Source of the DNA: Nemertoderma westbladi
Taxonomy: Eukaryota; Xenacoelomorpha; Nemertodermatida; Nemertodermatidae
DNA: 64,000 bases
NCBI GenBank assembly: GCA_032718475.1
Contig: JAUCBJ010006608.1
Coordinates: 1-64,000 of the forward strand
Direction of reading: 5' to 3'
Within the stretch, counting starts at the first letter, position 1. Each line of letters starts with the position of its first letter. The position numbers were made by a program, and so were the translations under genes. Shown here one piece after another: positions 1 to 11,551 of the stretch. The notes beneath the pieces were generated by a model that saw nothing but the letters and a program-made list of their open reading frames with translations, was not told the origin of the DNA and did not search any database.

Positions 1-654
1 ACGGTCTTCGGCGAAGACAGGCAGCGGGACCCGACGGCGATCCTCACGCCGTTCGGATGGACGCTTAGCGGCCCAGTTAAAACTAAGATCCCATGCAGTG
101 TGACAGAGACATCAGGGTGCATGTTACCAGGCACCGCAGGCGCAGAGGACGAAGAGGAGAAACAGGAGATAGTAGATCCAGATAGGGAGGTGACAGTAAG
201 AAAGTGGGCAGAGGAGAGTAGGTTTCCCAGCAAGCATCGGTATGGAGATGGAGCGGAGCGGATGGCGAGGTGTCCGGAGGACAACACTCCGGGGGAGTGT
301 CCAGAGGAGTGTCCGGAAGAGACGCAGGTCCGGTTTGGAGGCATACCGACAAGGGGGAAGTCGAGAAGGAAGGCAGGATGGAAAGGGATAGGACTATTAT
401 TCTACCTTCTGTTTTGCCTGTTCTTTCACTTTCTATTCATTCTGCCGGCGGGAGACAACAAGGAGGGAGGTGGCATTTTGACGCCAGAGGGCGAGATAGT
501 TAAGAAGGGGGCGGAGAGACCCGATTTCAGAGTGGCAGAAGAGGGAGAACCAATTCCTGGTGAGATGGAATTGGCGAAGAGAGTGCGGCGAATTCTACAG
601 GACCTACAAGATCAGCAGTGGGAGAGTGCCTGTTGGAAGAATCGCCCTAGTTAA
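1..654 (+). pseudogene. BEL/Pao retrotransposon pol remnant, open at the window edge
   Basis: Frame 1 is open from the first base to the stop at 652-654. The first ~35 codons carry LTPFGWTLSGPVK, which resembles the GWxLxGP segment that BEL/Pao pol proteins have near their protease/reverse-transcriptase part. The rest does not continue into a recognisable RT: it turns acidic and charged, then has one strong hydrophobic run of ~20 residues (GLLFYLLFCLFFHFLFILPA, about 410-470) that could span a membrane, and ends in a charged tail. I read it as a pol fragment joined by deletion to the 3' coding end of the element. The hydrophobic run could be an env-like remnant, which I cannot show. The element's polypurine tract and LTR follow downstream in the same orientation. 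Assignment rests on one motif plus context. Confidence 0.5.
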
Positions 655-859
655 GAGGTTTAGTCGTCCAAAATTTTGGACTGAGGGGGGTGGGAATGAG
701 GGCGAGACGCCCTTCCCACAAGAAATTAATTATTTAATTAAAAATAAATAATAATAAATAATTAAATAATTAAAAATAATAGTTAGTAGAAGTAAGAAGT
801 AGTTCGAAGATAGGAGAGTAGAGTTAGAAGGCGGCGGGGTAAGGGAGTGTGGCATATTG

Positions 860-1215
860 TCATGCCACGAGTAGTAGTAGGGGGGTCGTGGGCACCGGAA
901 GCGCCACGTAGAAAGTAGCAGTGGTAGAGTGGTTGTGGGCACCGGAAGCGCCACGTAGAAAGTAGTAGCAGAGATTGGTTGTGGGCACCACGAGCGCCAC
1001 GTAGATAGAGGGTTTTAGTTAGAGTTAGTAGTAGAGTGGTTGTGGGCACCGTTAGCGCCACGTAGATGGAGGTAGAGTTAGTAAGAGGGTACGTAGTACC
1101 GGTTGTGGTTGTGGGCACCGTTAGCGCCACGTAGATGGAGATAGAGTTAGTAAGAGGGTACGTAGTACCGGTTGTGGTTGTGGGCACCGTTAGCGCCACG
1201 TAGATAGAGATAGAG
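860..1215 (+). repeat. Tandem repeat of about 35-70 bp in the retrotransposon 3' region
   Basis: About six diverged units share the core GTGGGCACC(G/A)..AGCGCCACGTAGA, separated by purine-rich GTAGTAG/GAGTTAG filler. The last two units (1,085-1,205) are nearly identical over about 70 bp. The block and the GTTAGAGTTAG-rich stretch after it (1,215-1,440) lie between the pol remnant and the polypurine tract, so they belong to the 3' untranslated part of the element. The long antisense reading frame over the repeats is a by-product of the repeat. Confidence 0.75.
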
Positions 1216-1769
1216 TTAGTTGGAGGATTTTAGTCAGAGTTAGAAAAGAGTTAGTAGACTTAGCAGAAAGTTAGAGAGTTCTAGTTAGAGTTAGTAGAAA
1301 GTTAGAGGCTTTTAGTTAGAGCTAAAAGTAGTAAGAGTTAGCAGAGAGTAGAGTTAGTAGTTAGTAGAGTTAGATAGTTAGGGTTAGTAAGTTAGATAAG
1401 GTAGATAGTATGATAGCACAGGGGTAGCATTAGAGGTCAGGGCCTTAGAGAGTGGCAGAGATTAGAGAGGAAATAGTGAGAAGAGCTGTTGGCGAGAAGT
1501 TAAGAGTGCGATTCAGGCGTGGGGAGAGAGCGAGTTGAGTTAGAGAGCGAAGTTAGAATGGTGAGAGTGTTGGGGAAACAAAAATTGTGTGAGAGAAGCG
1601 CACGATCGGCCCGACACGAGACGCCAGAGGGTAGTGACATCATACCCATAGGGAGCGGCCTGGAAAGCCGACTCCAAAAGAAAAGATTTCCACCCCACAC
1701 CCGATGCTAGATCGGGATCCAGCGGGATTGTAACGCACTTTATGGTTTGATGCTATCTTCACCGGGAAG

Positions 1770-2422
1770 ATGGCATGGGGGGGAGTGTTAGCGAATCAAT
1801 CCCGCCAATACTCCACAAAGTTAAGCCAATAAGCAATATTGGGGGACACGAGATTAGGTCCCAAACCAACTCGTGTCTCCCCAACAGAATGGGAAGGAGA
1901 AGCACACAATAAGGGTCAGGGGTTAGTATCCTGACAAGGGAGAGAATAGCTGGGGTGAACGGGAACACCTCAAAGGGCGCCAACAAGGGTAGCAACCAAT
2001 CAGAGGGGGGCTGGCACCGATTGAGTAGCAATAAGGCCACCGTGCGATATAACCAGTAAGCAGTAATCATATTACCTCAGTTATCTCAGTGTTACTGGTG
2101 GTACAGTAAGTTACAATTAGGGAAGTACCGGGATTTTAGTTACCGTCATCCCGTCAACCTGTGAACGTCAGTGTATAACATCAATCTATATCTATATCTA
2201 TATCACGTCTCAAGATCACAATATAACGAACAACAGTAACCTCAACTTACACTCTTTCACACGGCGGGGACGCGTGAACTAAAACAGGATAAATCGGGTT
2301 CATCTCCGGATTACTGTTATTTTACCGTCAGTTATTAATTGTAAATATTTGTTGATGGAAATATCGCTATTTGGATAATACGGATAAATCACCCAATTCC
2401 CAATTTTCTTGATAACACTACA
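1770..2422 (+). mobile_element. Polypurine tract and 3' LTR of the BEL/Pao element
   Basis: A purine-rich tract ending in G-run plus GAG (about 1,770-1,785) directly precedes TGTTAG at 1,786. A 637-bp segment then runs to ACACTACA at 2,422, giving the TG...CA ends expected of an LTR. A TATA-like GATATAAC lies near 2,045. Boundaries are inferred from the tract and the dinucleotide ends; no second LTR copy is in this window to confirm them, and no clear target duplication can be read because the 5' half of the element is outside. Confidence 0.55.
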
Positions 2423-3985
2423 GGTTAGAGAGACCGGCTATACATAACAATTGCGATTTATATTAATGTGGTGTGTATTGAATCCAATGTTATTTAACAG
2501 ACCCTACGTGAGTCAATTATTGCTCTCTTTATGTGTGATCAAATGTACTGACTGTCGGCAGAATAGTGTGTATGATTGTGATTGGTAACAAAGTATTTCC
2601 TAAAGAATACGTTTTATACTTTAATCATAGGCAGTATCGTTGCGTTTAGTATAAGTCTTAGTTCTGTTTAAATAGATAAAGCGCCACGTCCCAAAGGAAC
2701 TGTTAATATTTCCCGAAAGCCAATAATATCTGTCAGAGATTAATTATTAACGATCTATCGAATAATACATTAGGTATACACTGCAACCTTACACTGTAAT
2801 AATACAATTCAAGCATCCGAATTCAGTCTCCCGGGTGTAGATCCATCGGGTGAATGATCGCGCATGGGCTGACTTCGGCTAATGTTTTGCGTATTAGCAT
2901 AAAATATTGTCGTATGCTAAAGTGGTTTTAATTAACTAGAAGACATATAAATTTTGGCAGGTTAAACTGCTAAAGGTCTTCGAAAGCGCGAACAAAACTG
3001 CTCTTTTCAACAACCTAATAATATATTGCGGATATTTATGACTCTCTGTATAAAACAACCTTTTTATCAGTTTGTCGATTTTGTCTTTTTTCATCACTAA
3101 ATTCCCAACTACTATTTTATTTTTTTCTCAATTTCCATCAAACATATACCAAAATGTTCAGCAGCTTTAGGACTACTATCGTTGGTTTTGTAAAACATGG
3201 CCGTTTGGATCTTCTAGAACAGGTTTTGTAACTGCTACCCTTTGTCTATTACAAAATATTTGATTCCCAAAATATAGCCCGGAAATACTAAAACCCCCAT
3301 AAATTTTCCAAAAGCAATAATTTTGTGCTAAAATTTTCATAGAAGATAGCCTACATATCTAGGTCCATTTTGCCAAAGTCTCGGACCAAGAACTTCAATG
3401 CAGTACGACAGATCCTTAAACATGAGCTAATTTACATATAAATGCCTCAAAATTTATATATTTAAAAAAAAACCGAACTGCTCAAAAGTGCCATATTTTT
3501 CGAACAAACGGTTTATGAAGCATCTATACTCAGTTTTCATAGTACAGTATATAAAGAGATTTATATATATATATATATATTCCTTGTAGCCAAAACGTTT
3601 TTTATACAGAAAAAAATATATGCACATATATAGCAACTATACAAGTTTCCAAAACGTCTAACAAGAAAAATATTAATATTGACGAAATAAATATTGGAAC
3701 CTACTGTAAGTGACTACAATGTAGAAAAAAATGACTAAAATGTAGTAGTAGTTAATACTGAAGAATGGAATTACGGGGAGGTACACCATTTTGATCCAAA
3801 ATATTTTGAAATTAGTTTTATGATCGATTATAATGCACAATTAATTGGTGTTTCCCAGTCTAAAACAAATATTTAATTATTTTTTATTTATTTTTCACGT
3901 TATAACAATTTCCATTTAGGTACAGTATTTTAATGTCTACAATGCCAAAATTGTAAATTAAGTGAAAATTTTTACTGAAATTATT
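2423..3985. other. AT-rich non-coding stretch, no gene seen
   Basis: No reading frame with family resemblance. It holds an (AT)n run near 3,560 and one copy of the motif GTAGCCAAAACGTT (about 3,587-3,600) that recurs near 8.65 kb. Nothing else is recognisable. Confidence 0.6.
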
Positions 3986-3994
3986 AAAATGTTG

Positions 3995-4250
3995 ATTGAT
4001 TGATGTACGGAGACAGGGGGAGGGGGGGACTGGACGCAAATCCCATATTGGCGAATTAATATCCCCCTCAATGTTAAAATTGCAAATTAGGGAAAGGAGC
4101 AGGTTACAGTGGCACGTTATTTTAACCAAAACAATAAACAATATACAATAAAACAGGTTACAGTTTTATTTTTGAGAGTTATCAGCTTTTATTTGCGACG
4201 AATTAATTTATATTGCGTCCAGTCCCCCCCCCCCCCCCCCCCCCCCGGAT
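3995..4250. repeat. Foldback-like repeat with GGACTGGACGCAA ends and a poly(C) tract
   Basis: GGGGGGACTGGACGCAAAT near 4,023-4,041 is inverted as ATTGCGTCCAGTCCCCCC near 4,212-4,230, followed by 23 C at 4,224-4,246. Between them lies a segment (about 4,088-4,190, with GGCACGTTATTTTAACC) that recurs at about 9,610-9,720 and 57,685-57,790. This suggests a non-autonomous transposon family; the class is unknown. Confidence 0.5.
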
Positions 4251-4419
4251 GTACCACGAGGCATCATCATGTACTAGGCCTAATTATGATTAAGTGTGGC
4301 ATCATGTACTGTAGGCCCTATTAATAATGTAGTGTACAGATACAGTATTTCTATATTTCTCTACATTACTTCATTGGTTCCAAAATTTCTGCTTGATTCC
4401 GATCTCCATACTGCAGTAT

Positions 4420-4443
4420 GGGGGGAGGGGGGGGGGGGGGGGG
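4420..4443. repeat. Poly(G) tract next to a perfect palindrome
   Basis: CCATACTGCAGTATGG (about 4,406-4,421) is a perfect 16-bp palindrome running straight into a long G tract interrupted by a single A. Confidence 0.8.
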
Positions 4444-4499
4444 CAACCACTATTATTTATGATATTTTAAATGATTACAAAATTAAATGAGAGCACTAC

Positions 4500-5396
4500 T
4501 ACTAGGATCGGCATGCTGCATTGCAGCTGCATTTTTAAGATTGCTGTGCCGGCTCATCGACAAAATTGCACCGCCACAACTCCCTATCACCCATGACATT
4601 TGCTAGATCATCCGCATCTTAAAGTCCAGTGTCCTTTAAGATGCGTCTCAAGAAAGTCATGGGGTGTCCACCATGCTTATTCACTCCATGAGGCTGCCAA
4701 AGTACGAGATTAGGGACTGGCTGGTCCTCACGGCGAAAGCAATGTCCTGCAAAGCGGAGGCGATTTTGTTCTAGTGTCAAGCTTGGGGGAACCAATGAGA
4801 CACCTCCAATGTTATATAGTGTCTGGTTGGAGATGTGTGCATTGTACTAGACACAATGAACCCGACGTAGCATTCTTGTGAATGTGCCATCCAGAGATTT
4901 GGTGTCCTCAGCAGTTAGAGCCAAGCATGGACTCCCATATAGGAGTACTGGAACTACTGCTGCTCTAAATAATCGGACCTTAAGTTTCCGATTAATTCTC
5001 GGTGACTTCCAAATCCTGGAAAGCCTATTCAAGGCTGCCCATGCCTTTCCCTTACGTATTCGAAGGTCCACACCTGACTTCTGGATCCATGATCCCAGGT
5101 AACAGAAGTCGTCCACATGCTCAAGCATACCATCTTTTGAGCTTATGCTCATCCGATCAGAGACTTGCTGAGGACTTTCAAACTTAACTGTCAAAATTTT
5201 GGTCTTTCTGGAGTTAATAAAAAGACCAACACTAGAAGCAGCATGTTCTAATGAGCCGAGGAGCCGTTGGGCTCCCTCTAGTGATTCTGAGATTACTCCT
5301 AAGTCATCAGCAAAGTCTATATCAGTTACGTACTTGGCAGGATTTCCTTGACTTCTGGAGCCAGTAGGTGGAGTTATCATTATCATCATTATGATG
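4500..5396 (-). mobile_element. 5'-truncated LINE, copy 1 (C-terminal reverse transcriptase and 3' end)
   Basis: The reverse strand from 5,389 to 4,847 encodes the C-terminal half of a non-LTR reverse transcriptase: the FADD catalytic box (DIDFADDLGV), a FCYLGSWI segment, then VPVLLYGSPC and LTRMLRR-type motifs. After a stop, the homologous tail continues in broken frames (FAGHCFRREDQPVPNLVLWQ), then the 3' end with CCGATCCTAGTAGTAG. The element is truncated at its 5' side and cannot encode a full protein. A second copy of the family lies at 56,460-57,208 in the opposite orientation, with the same 3' terminus. Clade is uncertain. Confidence 0.8.
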
Positions 5397-5667
5397 ATCT
5401 AAGGACATGCGTAGAACATAGTCAACACCAATTATGAACAAGAGCACAAATTGTTTCCAAAATTTATATTCAGTTAAAAATTAGGTACTGTACTACACAT
5501 GCATGGGGTGAGACACCGATCACATAGTTCACTCCTCGAAAATTTGTAACTATTGGTTCTGCAAACACTGAAGTAGGAACAAAGTTCGCAAGTTTAGGAA
5601 AGTGATTCGCTCGAAAAAATCGAATACGTTTCACAATAATGAGAATTGGAAAATTGGAATCTAACGA

Positions 5668-5880
5668 CCAAGATCATTGCTTAAATAAAACTCAAAACAA
5701 CCGCATTCAATTTTGATTTAAGTCACTCTAAATGAATTTCAGTTACTAATTAGTATATCTTACAATAATACATACATCACTTTGTGGCCCTGTAGTCTGT
5801 CCAAGCTTTGAAATAAAATTTACATAGAATTAAATAATATTTTTATAGAACGTGAACGTGAATTTATTATTATTGGTGGC
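5668..5880. repeat. Dispersed repeat, copy 1 (second copy 8,160-8,378)
   Basis: About 210 bp align in direct orientation with 8,160-8,378, including shared blocks such as TCATTGCTTAAATAAAAC, AAGTCACTCTAAATGAA and GAATTAAATAATATTTTTAT, with scattered substitutions and small indels. No coding potential. Confidence 0.75.
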
Positions 5881-5919
5881 AAATATTAGATCTAAATATA
5901 TGTAGATACAAACCGAAAG

Positions 5920-6125
5920 GGTACACATCTTTTGTACATAATGACATTTTTGTTGCTGGATCTAAATTAGAAATTGTTTCAAAATTCAAATATCTTGGAC
6001 ATATACTTCATGAAACTACTGACGACGATTTCGACATCGTCAATCAGCTACACAGCCTGTATCGCAGAGGCAATCTTCTCATCAGAAAATTATCTTTCTG
6101 TTCCATAACAGTAAAGACAATACTT
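5920..6125 (+). pseudogene. LINE reverse transcriptase C-terminal scrap
   Basis: Translates to a stretch with SKFKYLGHIL, a DDDFDI acidic run, YRRGNLLIRKLSFCS and VKTILFRFF, the order seen C-terminal to the polymerase core in non-LTR reverse transcriptases. It is short, with no adjoining RT core; a TTTTTCCGAC-type repetition follows directly. A decayed fragment. Confidence 0.55.
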
Positions 6126-6229
6126 TTCCGATTTTTCCGACTGTTTCTCCGACCTGTTTTTCCGACGATTTTTACTTTTCCGACTGAAATTACAATATTG
6201 ATATTCATCGTACTACTGTAGACATTAAA

Positions 6230-7400
6230 TTACCTATTCCAGGTATTTATTTAGTAATAATAGCTAAGAGATACAGTACACACTTGGGATTTACAAATTG
6301 TGAAATGCCGTTCTGGTCACATTGTATATCTCTCAGTATGTTTTGCCTACAACTTGATACATAATTATTTAACTTGTAGCTAGAACGTTATTTTATGAAT
6401 AACATATGTAACATAAACGTCATTTTTACATTAAGTTTTAATCTTGGACGAAATATAAGCTTTAATCTATGGGGTAGGGACAAGATCTAAGCAGAAATCT
6501 ATGGGGTAATCTTAGACAAAACATAATCTGAAATCTAAAAAGTAATTTTGAACGAAATCTAACCTCTCGTATAACTTGAAATCTCGGCTTACATTTATTC
6601 TGAAATCTAAGACGAAAACCAAAGAGTAATCTTGGAATATAAGCCGGAATGAAGCCGACTGTTAAGAACCAACAGCGTAATGTATAGTAGTATATAGATA
6701 TTCACATACACTACATGATAACTTCACATAATAGTAGAGTAGTAATTAGTACAAGATACCACATACATCATCAACTTTATATCAGTAACGATATTTACAG
6801 AAATTATATTTTACAGTACAGTAAGTGTGCATTGTACTAGATAAACATTCATTGCCAGCTATTCACAGAATATTAATAGTAATAATAGCTAAGAGGTACG
6901 TACACTTTGAATAATAGTGAAAGTGCCGTTCTGGTCACATACATATATCTCTCAGTACGTTTTGCCTACCACCTTGATACATAATCATTAAACTTGTAGC
7001 TAGAACGTTATTTTATGAATAACATATGTAACATAAACGCCATTTCTACATTAAGTCAGTCTTAATCTTGGTCGAAATATAAACTGAAATCTATGGGGTA
7101 ATCTTAGACGAAATATAGCTGAAATCTAAAAAGTAATCTTGGACTAAATATTATCTTTCGTCCTACTTGAAATGTAAGACTGTAATATTGGCTTTGATTT
7201 AATTTAAATCTAAGCAGAAATTCAAACAGTCAGCTTAACTTCAGTAAAAATCCTCCAAATAATTATAATTTTGTTGTGCATACTGGACATTAGGTTACTC
7301 ATTCCAGGAATATAACTAGTAATTATAGCTAAGTGGATCACTTGGGATTGACAAATATAGTGAATTACCATTCTGGAATTATATGACCTGAAATATAGAT
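6230..7400. repeat. Three diverged direct copies of a local duplication
   Basis: The block at about 6,235-6,555 (AGTAATAATAGCTAAGAG, GCCGTTCTGGTCACAT, TTGTAGCTAGAACGTTATTT) recurs at about 6,873-7,150 and, partially, at about 7,295-7,400. Each copy carries a short degenerate repeat built on AATCTTGGACGAAATATAA. No gene is seen. Confidence 0.7.
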
Positions 7401-7809
7401 TTTAATCTTAGTCAAAAAAGCATTAATCTAGGGCGTACTATAAATCGTAATCTATAAAATAGCAATCTAAGGAAGGTGATGTCCAAGAAGTCTTACCAAA
7501 AATGTAATCAAACCTGTCATCACTACAGTGACCTCAATTCTAACTCGCACAAGATGTAAGTAAAGTACAAGCGCTGAATTACAACCTAGTGTAGACTCTA
7601 ATCCGTAATTCGATAAATATTTTAATATTTTTGAATGAATTCATTGGAAATATATGGCTTTTCAATAAACGACCTCAGTTAGGGTGTATCATATAACCGT
7701 TTTCCCCTTATCCTTTAGTATAACAGGAATCGGCGCAGGGTGTACAGCAATGCCTACTATGTACACATAAGTAATGATATGTTATACAACTAGGGCGATA
7801 TCTCGTTGA

Positions 7810-8073
7810 CAAGACCCAGCATCACCCTGCAGAACGCAGAGACGCAGTCTGAAGCTTGTTGGACACTGTATTCGCTGGAAGGACCAACCTGTCCGCAATC
7901 TCGTGCTGTGGCAACCTTCCTTCGAGAATAGGTGTGGTGGACAGCCAACGACTTTCCTCAAAGGCCTGCTTAAGGTCACCAAACTTGAGAATAGGGATGA
8001 ACTGGAAAACTATATAGCTGAATGTGAAATCTGGGGGCGCTATGTTGTTGGTTCCGACGGCACTGCACCTTAG
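7810..8073 (+). pseudogene. LINE polyprotein C-terminal tail
   Basis: Open from after a stop at 7,807 to TAG at 8,071-8,073. The product includes LVGHCIRWKDQPVRNLVLWQ then a Gly/Thr-rich LLK segment ending in a Trp-rich tail, matching the C-terminal tail of the LINE copies at 4.5 and 56.5 kb (GHCFRREDQPVPNLVLWQ in copy 1). It therefore looks like another member of the same LINE clade, truncated and not joined to an RT. Confidence 0.65.
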
Positions 8074-8159
8074 TTCAAACTGATCATCATCATTACTATA
8101 TATAATAAATTCACAAACCAAATTCATCTGTTTACACTGTTCCAAATTTCCGATCCAAT

Positions 8160-8378
8160 AATCATTGCTTAAATAAAACACTCACAACAACCGCGTTCAA
8201 TTGTGTAATTAAGTCACTCTAAATGAAGTTCAGTTACTAATTAGTATATCTCAGAATAACACATAACTTGGTGAACTGTATAGTCTGTCAAAGGCTTGAA
8301 ATAGAATTTGCATAGAATTAAATAATATTTTTATTGAATATGAACATGAACATGAATTTATTATTATTGGTATGGCTG
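8160..8378. repeat. Dispersed repeat, copy 2 (first copy 5,668-5,880)
   Basis: Direct repeat of 5,668-5,880 as described there. This copy overlaps the end of a LINE-tail region and is followed by AT-rich sequence without features to about 8,640. Confidence 0.75.
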
Positions 8379-8643
8379 AATAAATGTAGTAATATTACTA
8401 TTAAAATTGGAAGTTAACCACCATGATGTTAGTTTTCGTAAAATATAAGGCAGATTATTATAAAATTTAGCTCTTTATTGTATACATTGGCATTACTTAA
8501 AAAATAATAACAGTGAAAAATATACTGTACTTGTACATAAACTATGTATTCTCTGAAACTGACGGGAAACCTACCTACAGGCTGACAGAAGCTCCTCAAA
8601 CATATTGTAATCCGTTATATGTTAAACCAAATTTTGGTGAAGA

Positions 8644-8691
8644 CGTTTTGGCTACTTGATAACGTTTTGGCTACACGTAGCCAAAACGTTT
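8644..8691. repeat. Palindrome of GTAGCCAAAACGTT with an extra direct copy
   Basis: AACGTTTTGGCTAC and GTAGCCAAAACGTT form a 14-bp perfect inverted repeat with a 2-nt spacer (about 8,661-8,690). A further copy of ACGTTTTGGCTAC lies just upstream (about 8,643). The same motif is at about 3,587. Confidence 0.85.
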
Positions 8692-8696
8692 AAAAT

Positions 8697-8831
8697 CCCC
8701 CCCCCCCCCCCCAGGACACTTCCCCCCGGACAGCTCCCCCCGCTCAAGTAGGACACTTCCCCCCCGGACACTTCCCCCCCAGAAGACACCACCCCCCCCC
8801 CCCCGGACAGCGGACACTCCCCCCCCCCCGA
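8697..8831. repeat. C-run cluster with GGACACTTCCCCCC units
   Basis: Nine or more runs of 5-16 C within 135 bp, alternating with GGACA(C/G) blocks. The minus strand is correspondingly G-rich and could form G-quadruplexes. The antisense reading frame here is simply glycine codons from the G runs. Confidence 0.85.
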
Positions 8832-9225
8832 CTGTTCTTAATTTCGCACATTCGTATTTTTCCTTTTGTAAGGTAAACGGACCGCTTGTATCCAGACAAG
8901 TTGTATCCAATTTCCTTTCTTAGCTCAGAAAGTGATCTTTTGCATCCCGATTTTACATTTTATATCCAAGTTTTATATATGGGATTTATCAATACATTGT
9001 ATTGTTTGCTAATCTTTAAACAATTAATTATATGACATATAAATTCCATCCCCCGAATGATATACTGTTTTTATTAACTATAGAATTATAATAATTAATT
9101 GTTTGAATTATAGGTACAGTATTACTGTATTATGTAATAGTCTTCTTCAAATTGTAGCAGATGGGGATGAATATTATTGTTGCAATCAAAATTACACCTC
9201 TCCAGGGTAACTTTGCTAACTAACT

Positions 9226-9435
9226 CTCAGACTGACTTTGCAAACTGACTTTGCAGACTGAGTTTCAGACTGCATTTGCAGACTGACTTTGCAGACGGAC
9301 TTTGCAGACTGCATCTGCAGACTGACTTTGTAGACTGACTTTGCAGACTGTATTTGCAGACTGACTTTGCTGACTGACTTTGCAGAGTGAATTTACAGAC
9401 TGACTTTGCAGACTGAATTTGCAGACTGCACTTCG
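9226..9435. repeat. Minisatellite of about 13-15 bp (CAGACTGACTTTG)
   Basis: About 14 imperfect head-to-tail copies of CAGACTGACTTTG with variants in the last bases. It is followed by a short duplicated GCAGTTCCGGATC at about 9,468-9,500. Non-coding. Confidence 0.85.
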
Positions 9436-9604
9436 CATTTTCTATCATTAATCTAATGATTAGTTCGCAGTTCCGGATCGGAAACTCGCAGTTCCGGATC
9501 TCGGTCGGCACTCGTCTAGGGTGTAGGCTGACTGAGCCCCACAGCTGTGCCCGGTGTGGCAAGGATGTTCTGTCATATGATGGATGATCGTCCTAATGTT
9601 ATAT

Positions 9605-9740
9605 TACCAATTTAAGGAAAGGAGCAGGTCAAAGTGGCACATTATTCTTACCAAAACAATAAACGAATGTCAATAGAAAGGTTACAATTTAATTTTTAGA
9701 AGAAATCAGCTGTTACTTGCCTCAACTTACCCCTGGACAG
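9605..9740. repeat. Second copy of the 4.09-kb dispersed repeat
   Basis: Shares ACCAAAACAATAAAC and AAAGGTTACAATTTAATTTT-type blocks with about 4,088-4,190 and 57,685-57,790, in the same orientation. The TTGCATCAGAAGTCCCCCC after it resembles the TTGCGTCCAGTCCCCC end of copy 1, so the family ends in a C run. Confidence 0.6.
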
Positions 9741-9932
9741 AGGTGAATTTGGATTGCATCAGAAGTCCCCCCTATCTGATGCTGTCTCAGTGGATAGCTA
9801 ACTAGCCTATCTCCCTGTTAATATTGTAGGGTTCTAGAATATTAATTATAGTTTCATCATATTGCATAATTTTTTCAGCTAGTTGGTAGTCAAAACACTA
9901 TGAAAATGTATATATCTATATTATTATTATAG

Positions 9933-10139
9933 CAACCGGGCCAACGGAATCGCCACCACATCACCCGGGCCACGTCGCACGGATTCCACCATCTGTTCTG
10001 CGCCACCAACACTCGCTTCCACACCATCCCTGCAGACTGTCTGTGCCGCCACTGCCTCAACCAATGTGGGGACCGCTACCACGCCCTTAACTGCGCCGCT
10101 TGTCCCAACCTCGTAGTTCTCGCCTCGACCATTAACTAA
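9933..10139 (+). pseudogene. GC-rich Cys/His-rich coding-like fragment
   Basis: Sixty-eight open codons after an upstream stop, markedly GC-rich within AT-rich surroundings. The product is His/Arg-rich and then contains CLCRHCLNQCGDRYHALNC followed by AACP, a CxxC...C...H...C arrangement typical of a zinc-binding tail. Such tails occur at the C-terminus of some non-LTR reverse transcriptases, so a LINE scrap is my best guess; the family is not recognised with certainty. No start codon, so it is a fragment or an exon. Confidence 0.35.
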
Positions 10140-11550
10140 AGAAACTAATATTTATTTTATTTTATATCTATTTTATTGATAAAATAATATTATGATTTTA
10201 CCGAATTTCATTTACCCCGTTGGGGAGTGTATATTATTATATTATTATTATTATAATTATAGCTTTTTTATAATAAATATATCACTCAAACACCTTCTTT
10301 AGTGTTAACTAGCCTATCTCCCTTTTGCATTAAATCTTATCATCATATTATAGTTATTATTATTAAATTGTATTGTTTATGAATATACGAGACTCAGGAT
10401 CACACTACTTTGCCTTCCACCCGGTGAGTGCTAACTATAACCTGTCTGCAATTGATTCGGTTCAATTAGTGCGAGTGTATGTGTCCGCAATACTGCAATA
10501 TTATTCCCCAACTTGCAACTATAATACGTTCAATATCGCAATGTGTCCAGTACAAGTAAATTGTGCGCTTTACCATGCACTAGATCCAATGTAGCGTCCT
10601 ACTTGCAATATAAATAAGTCACACGTACACTTGTCCTCAGACAACATAACATAACGGAACAGTTTACACGTACATAGTGCATTATTCCCTTGAAGCAGTT
10701 TCTAGTGCCGAAACTTACACTCCCAAAGTAATTGATTATACATTCATATCGCACTCAAGCGTGGGAACGGGTTATGTTGCAGTAGTACAATTACTACTAC
10801 AATTATTACTACAATTACTACTGTAGTACAATTACAGTTATTTTTTTAATTCAATATAATAATTATTAATATTCAACATATACACAATTGTACAACCACC
10901 ACCAGCTGTATTTGACGGCTGCCTAGCAACCAGATTGCTATTTAAACAGTATGTACTGCTGTACTGTGTACTGCCTACCACTGCACTGCCATTCAGCCCG
11001 TTGGGTCCGAGTTTGCATTCGCCAGGAGAATGGACGCCTCCGCGATATTGCAGCGGACTGGGCGGCGAGAAGCTGATCTACAGCCACGCAAACAGAGCAG
11101 CGAATTACAGAACAATTACAGTTATAGTTAACGTTCCATATATGATTGAAACTCCTGAGTAATATATATAATCTTAAACCCAGTAACAGTGTGGACAGAG
11201 TGTTTGTGTTCTACTATTATTTATAATGTGCTAGATGGAGGGTGTAAAATCTTGAATCAATAAACAATAATTGATAAAAACCTAAATATGTCAGTCAATC
11301 ATTGATGAAATTAAATGTGGTCTGTCAAATAAAATAAAGATTCTGAAGTTCAATGGCGGTGTATTGTAAATACAAACAAGTAATAGGATTACAGCTTCTA
11401 AGCTTAACTGAGTCACGTGCTGCGCGAAGGCCCCGCGTGTTTGTAAGACAATAGTTTGTAAAGTTGGAGTTCCCTCAGACTGTACACACCAGTATGACAT
11501 GCTGCGTCTAGGTGGAGTTGGACTTCCTTCTCCGGGTGGCGGAGACTGAG
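10140..11550. other. Non-coding, AT-rich, no gene supported
   Basis: Short reading frames only, none with family resemblance. It contains simple TAT/TTA runs and a palindromic (ACTACAATT)n cluster near 10,785-10,830. A CGTGCTGCGCGAAGGCCCC block at 11,414-11,432 matches the tail of the target repeat described at 28.4 kb. Confidence 0.55.
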
Positions 11551-11551
11551 G

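Noticed and set aside
783-1199. Antisense 138-residue Thr/Pro-rich frame
   Set aside because: It is the reverse reading of the tandem repeat in a retrotransposon 3' region.
4847-5389. An active reverse transcriptase gene
   Set aside because: Only the C-terminal part is present, with a stop before the tail and no endonuclease or RT N-terminus.
8671-8910. Antisense Gly-rich frame
   Set aside because: Glycine codons come from the poly(G) side of a C-run cluster.
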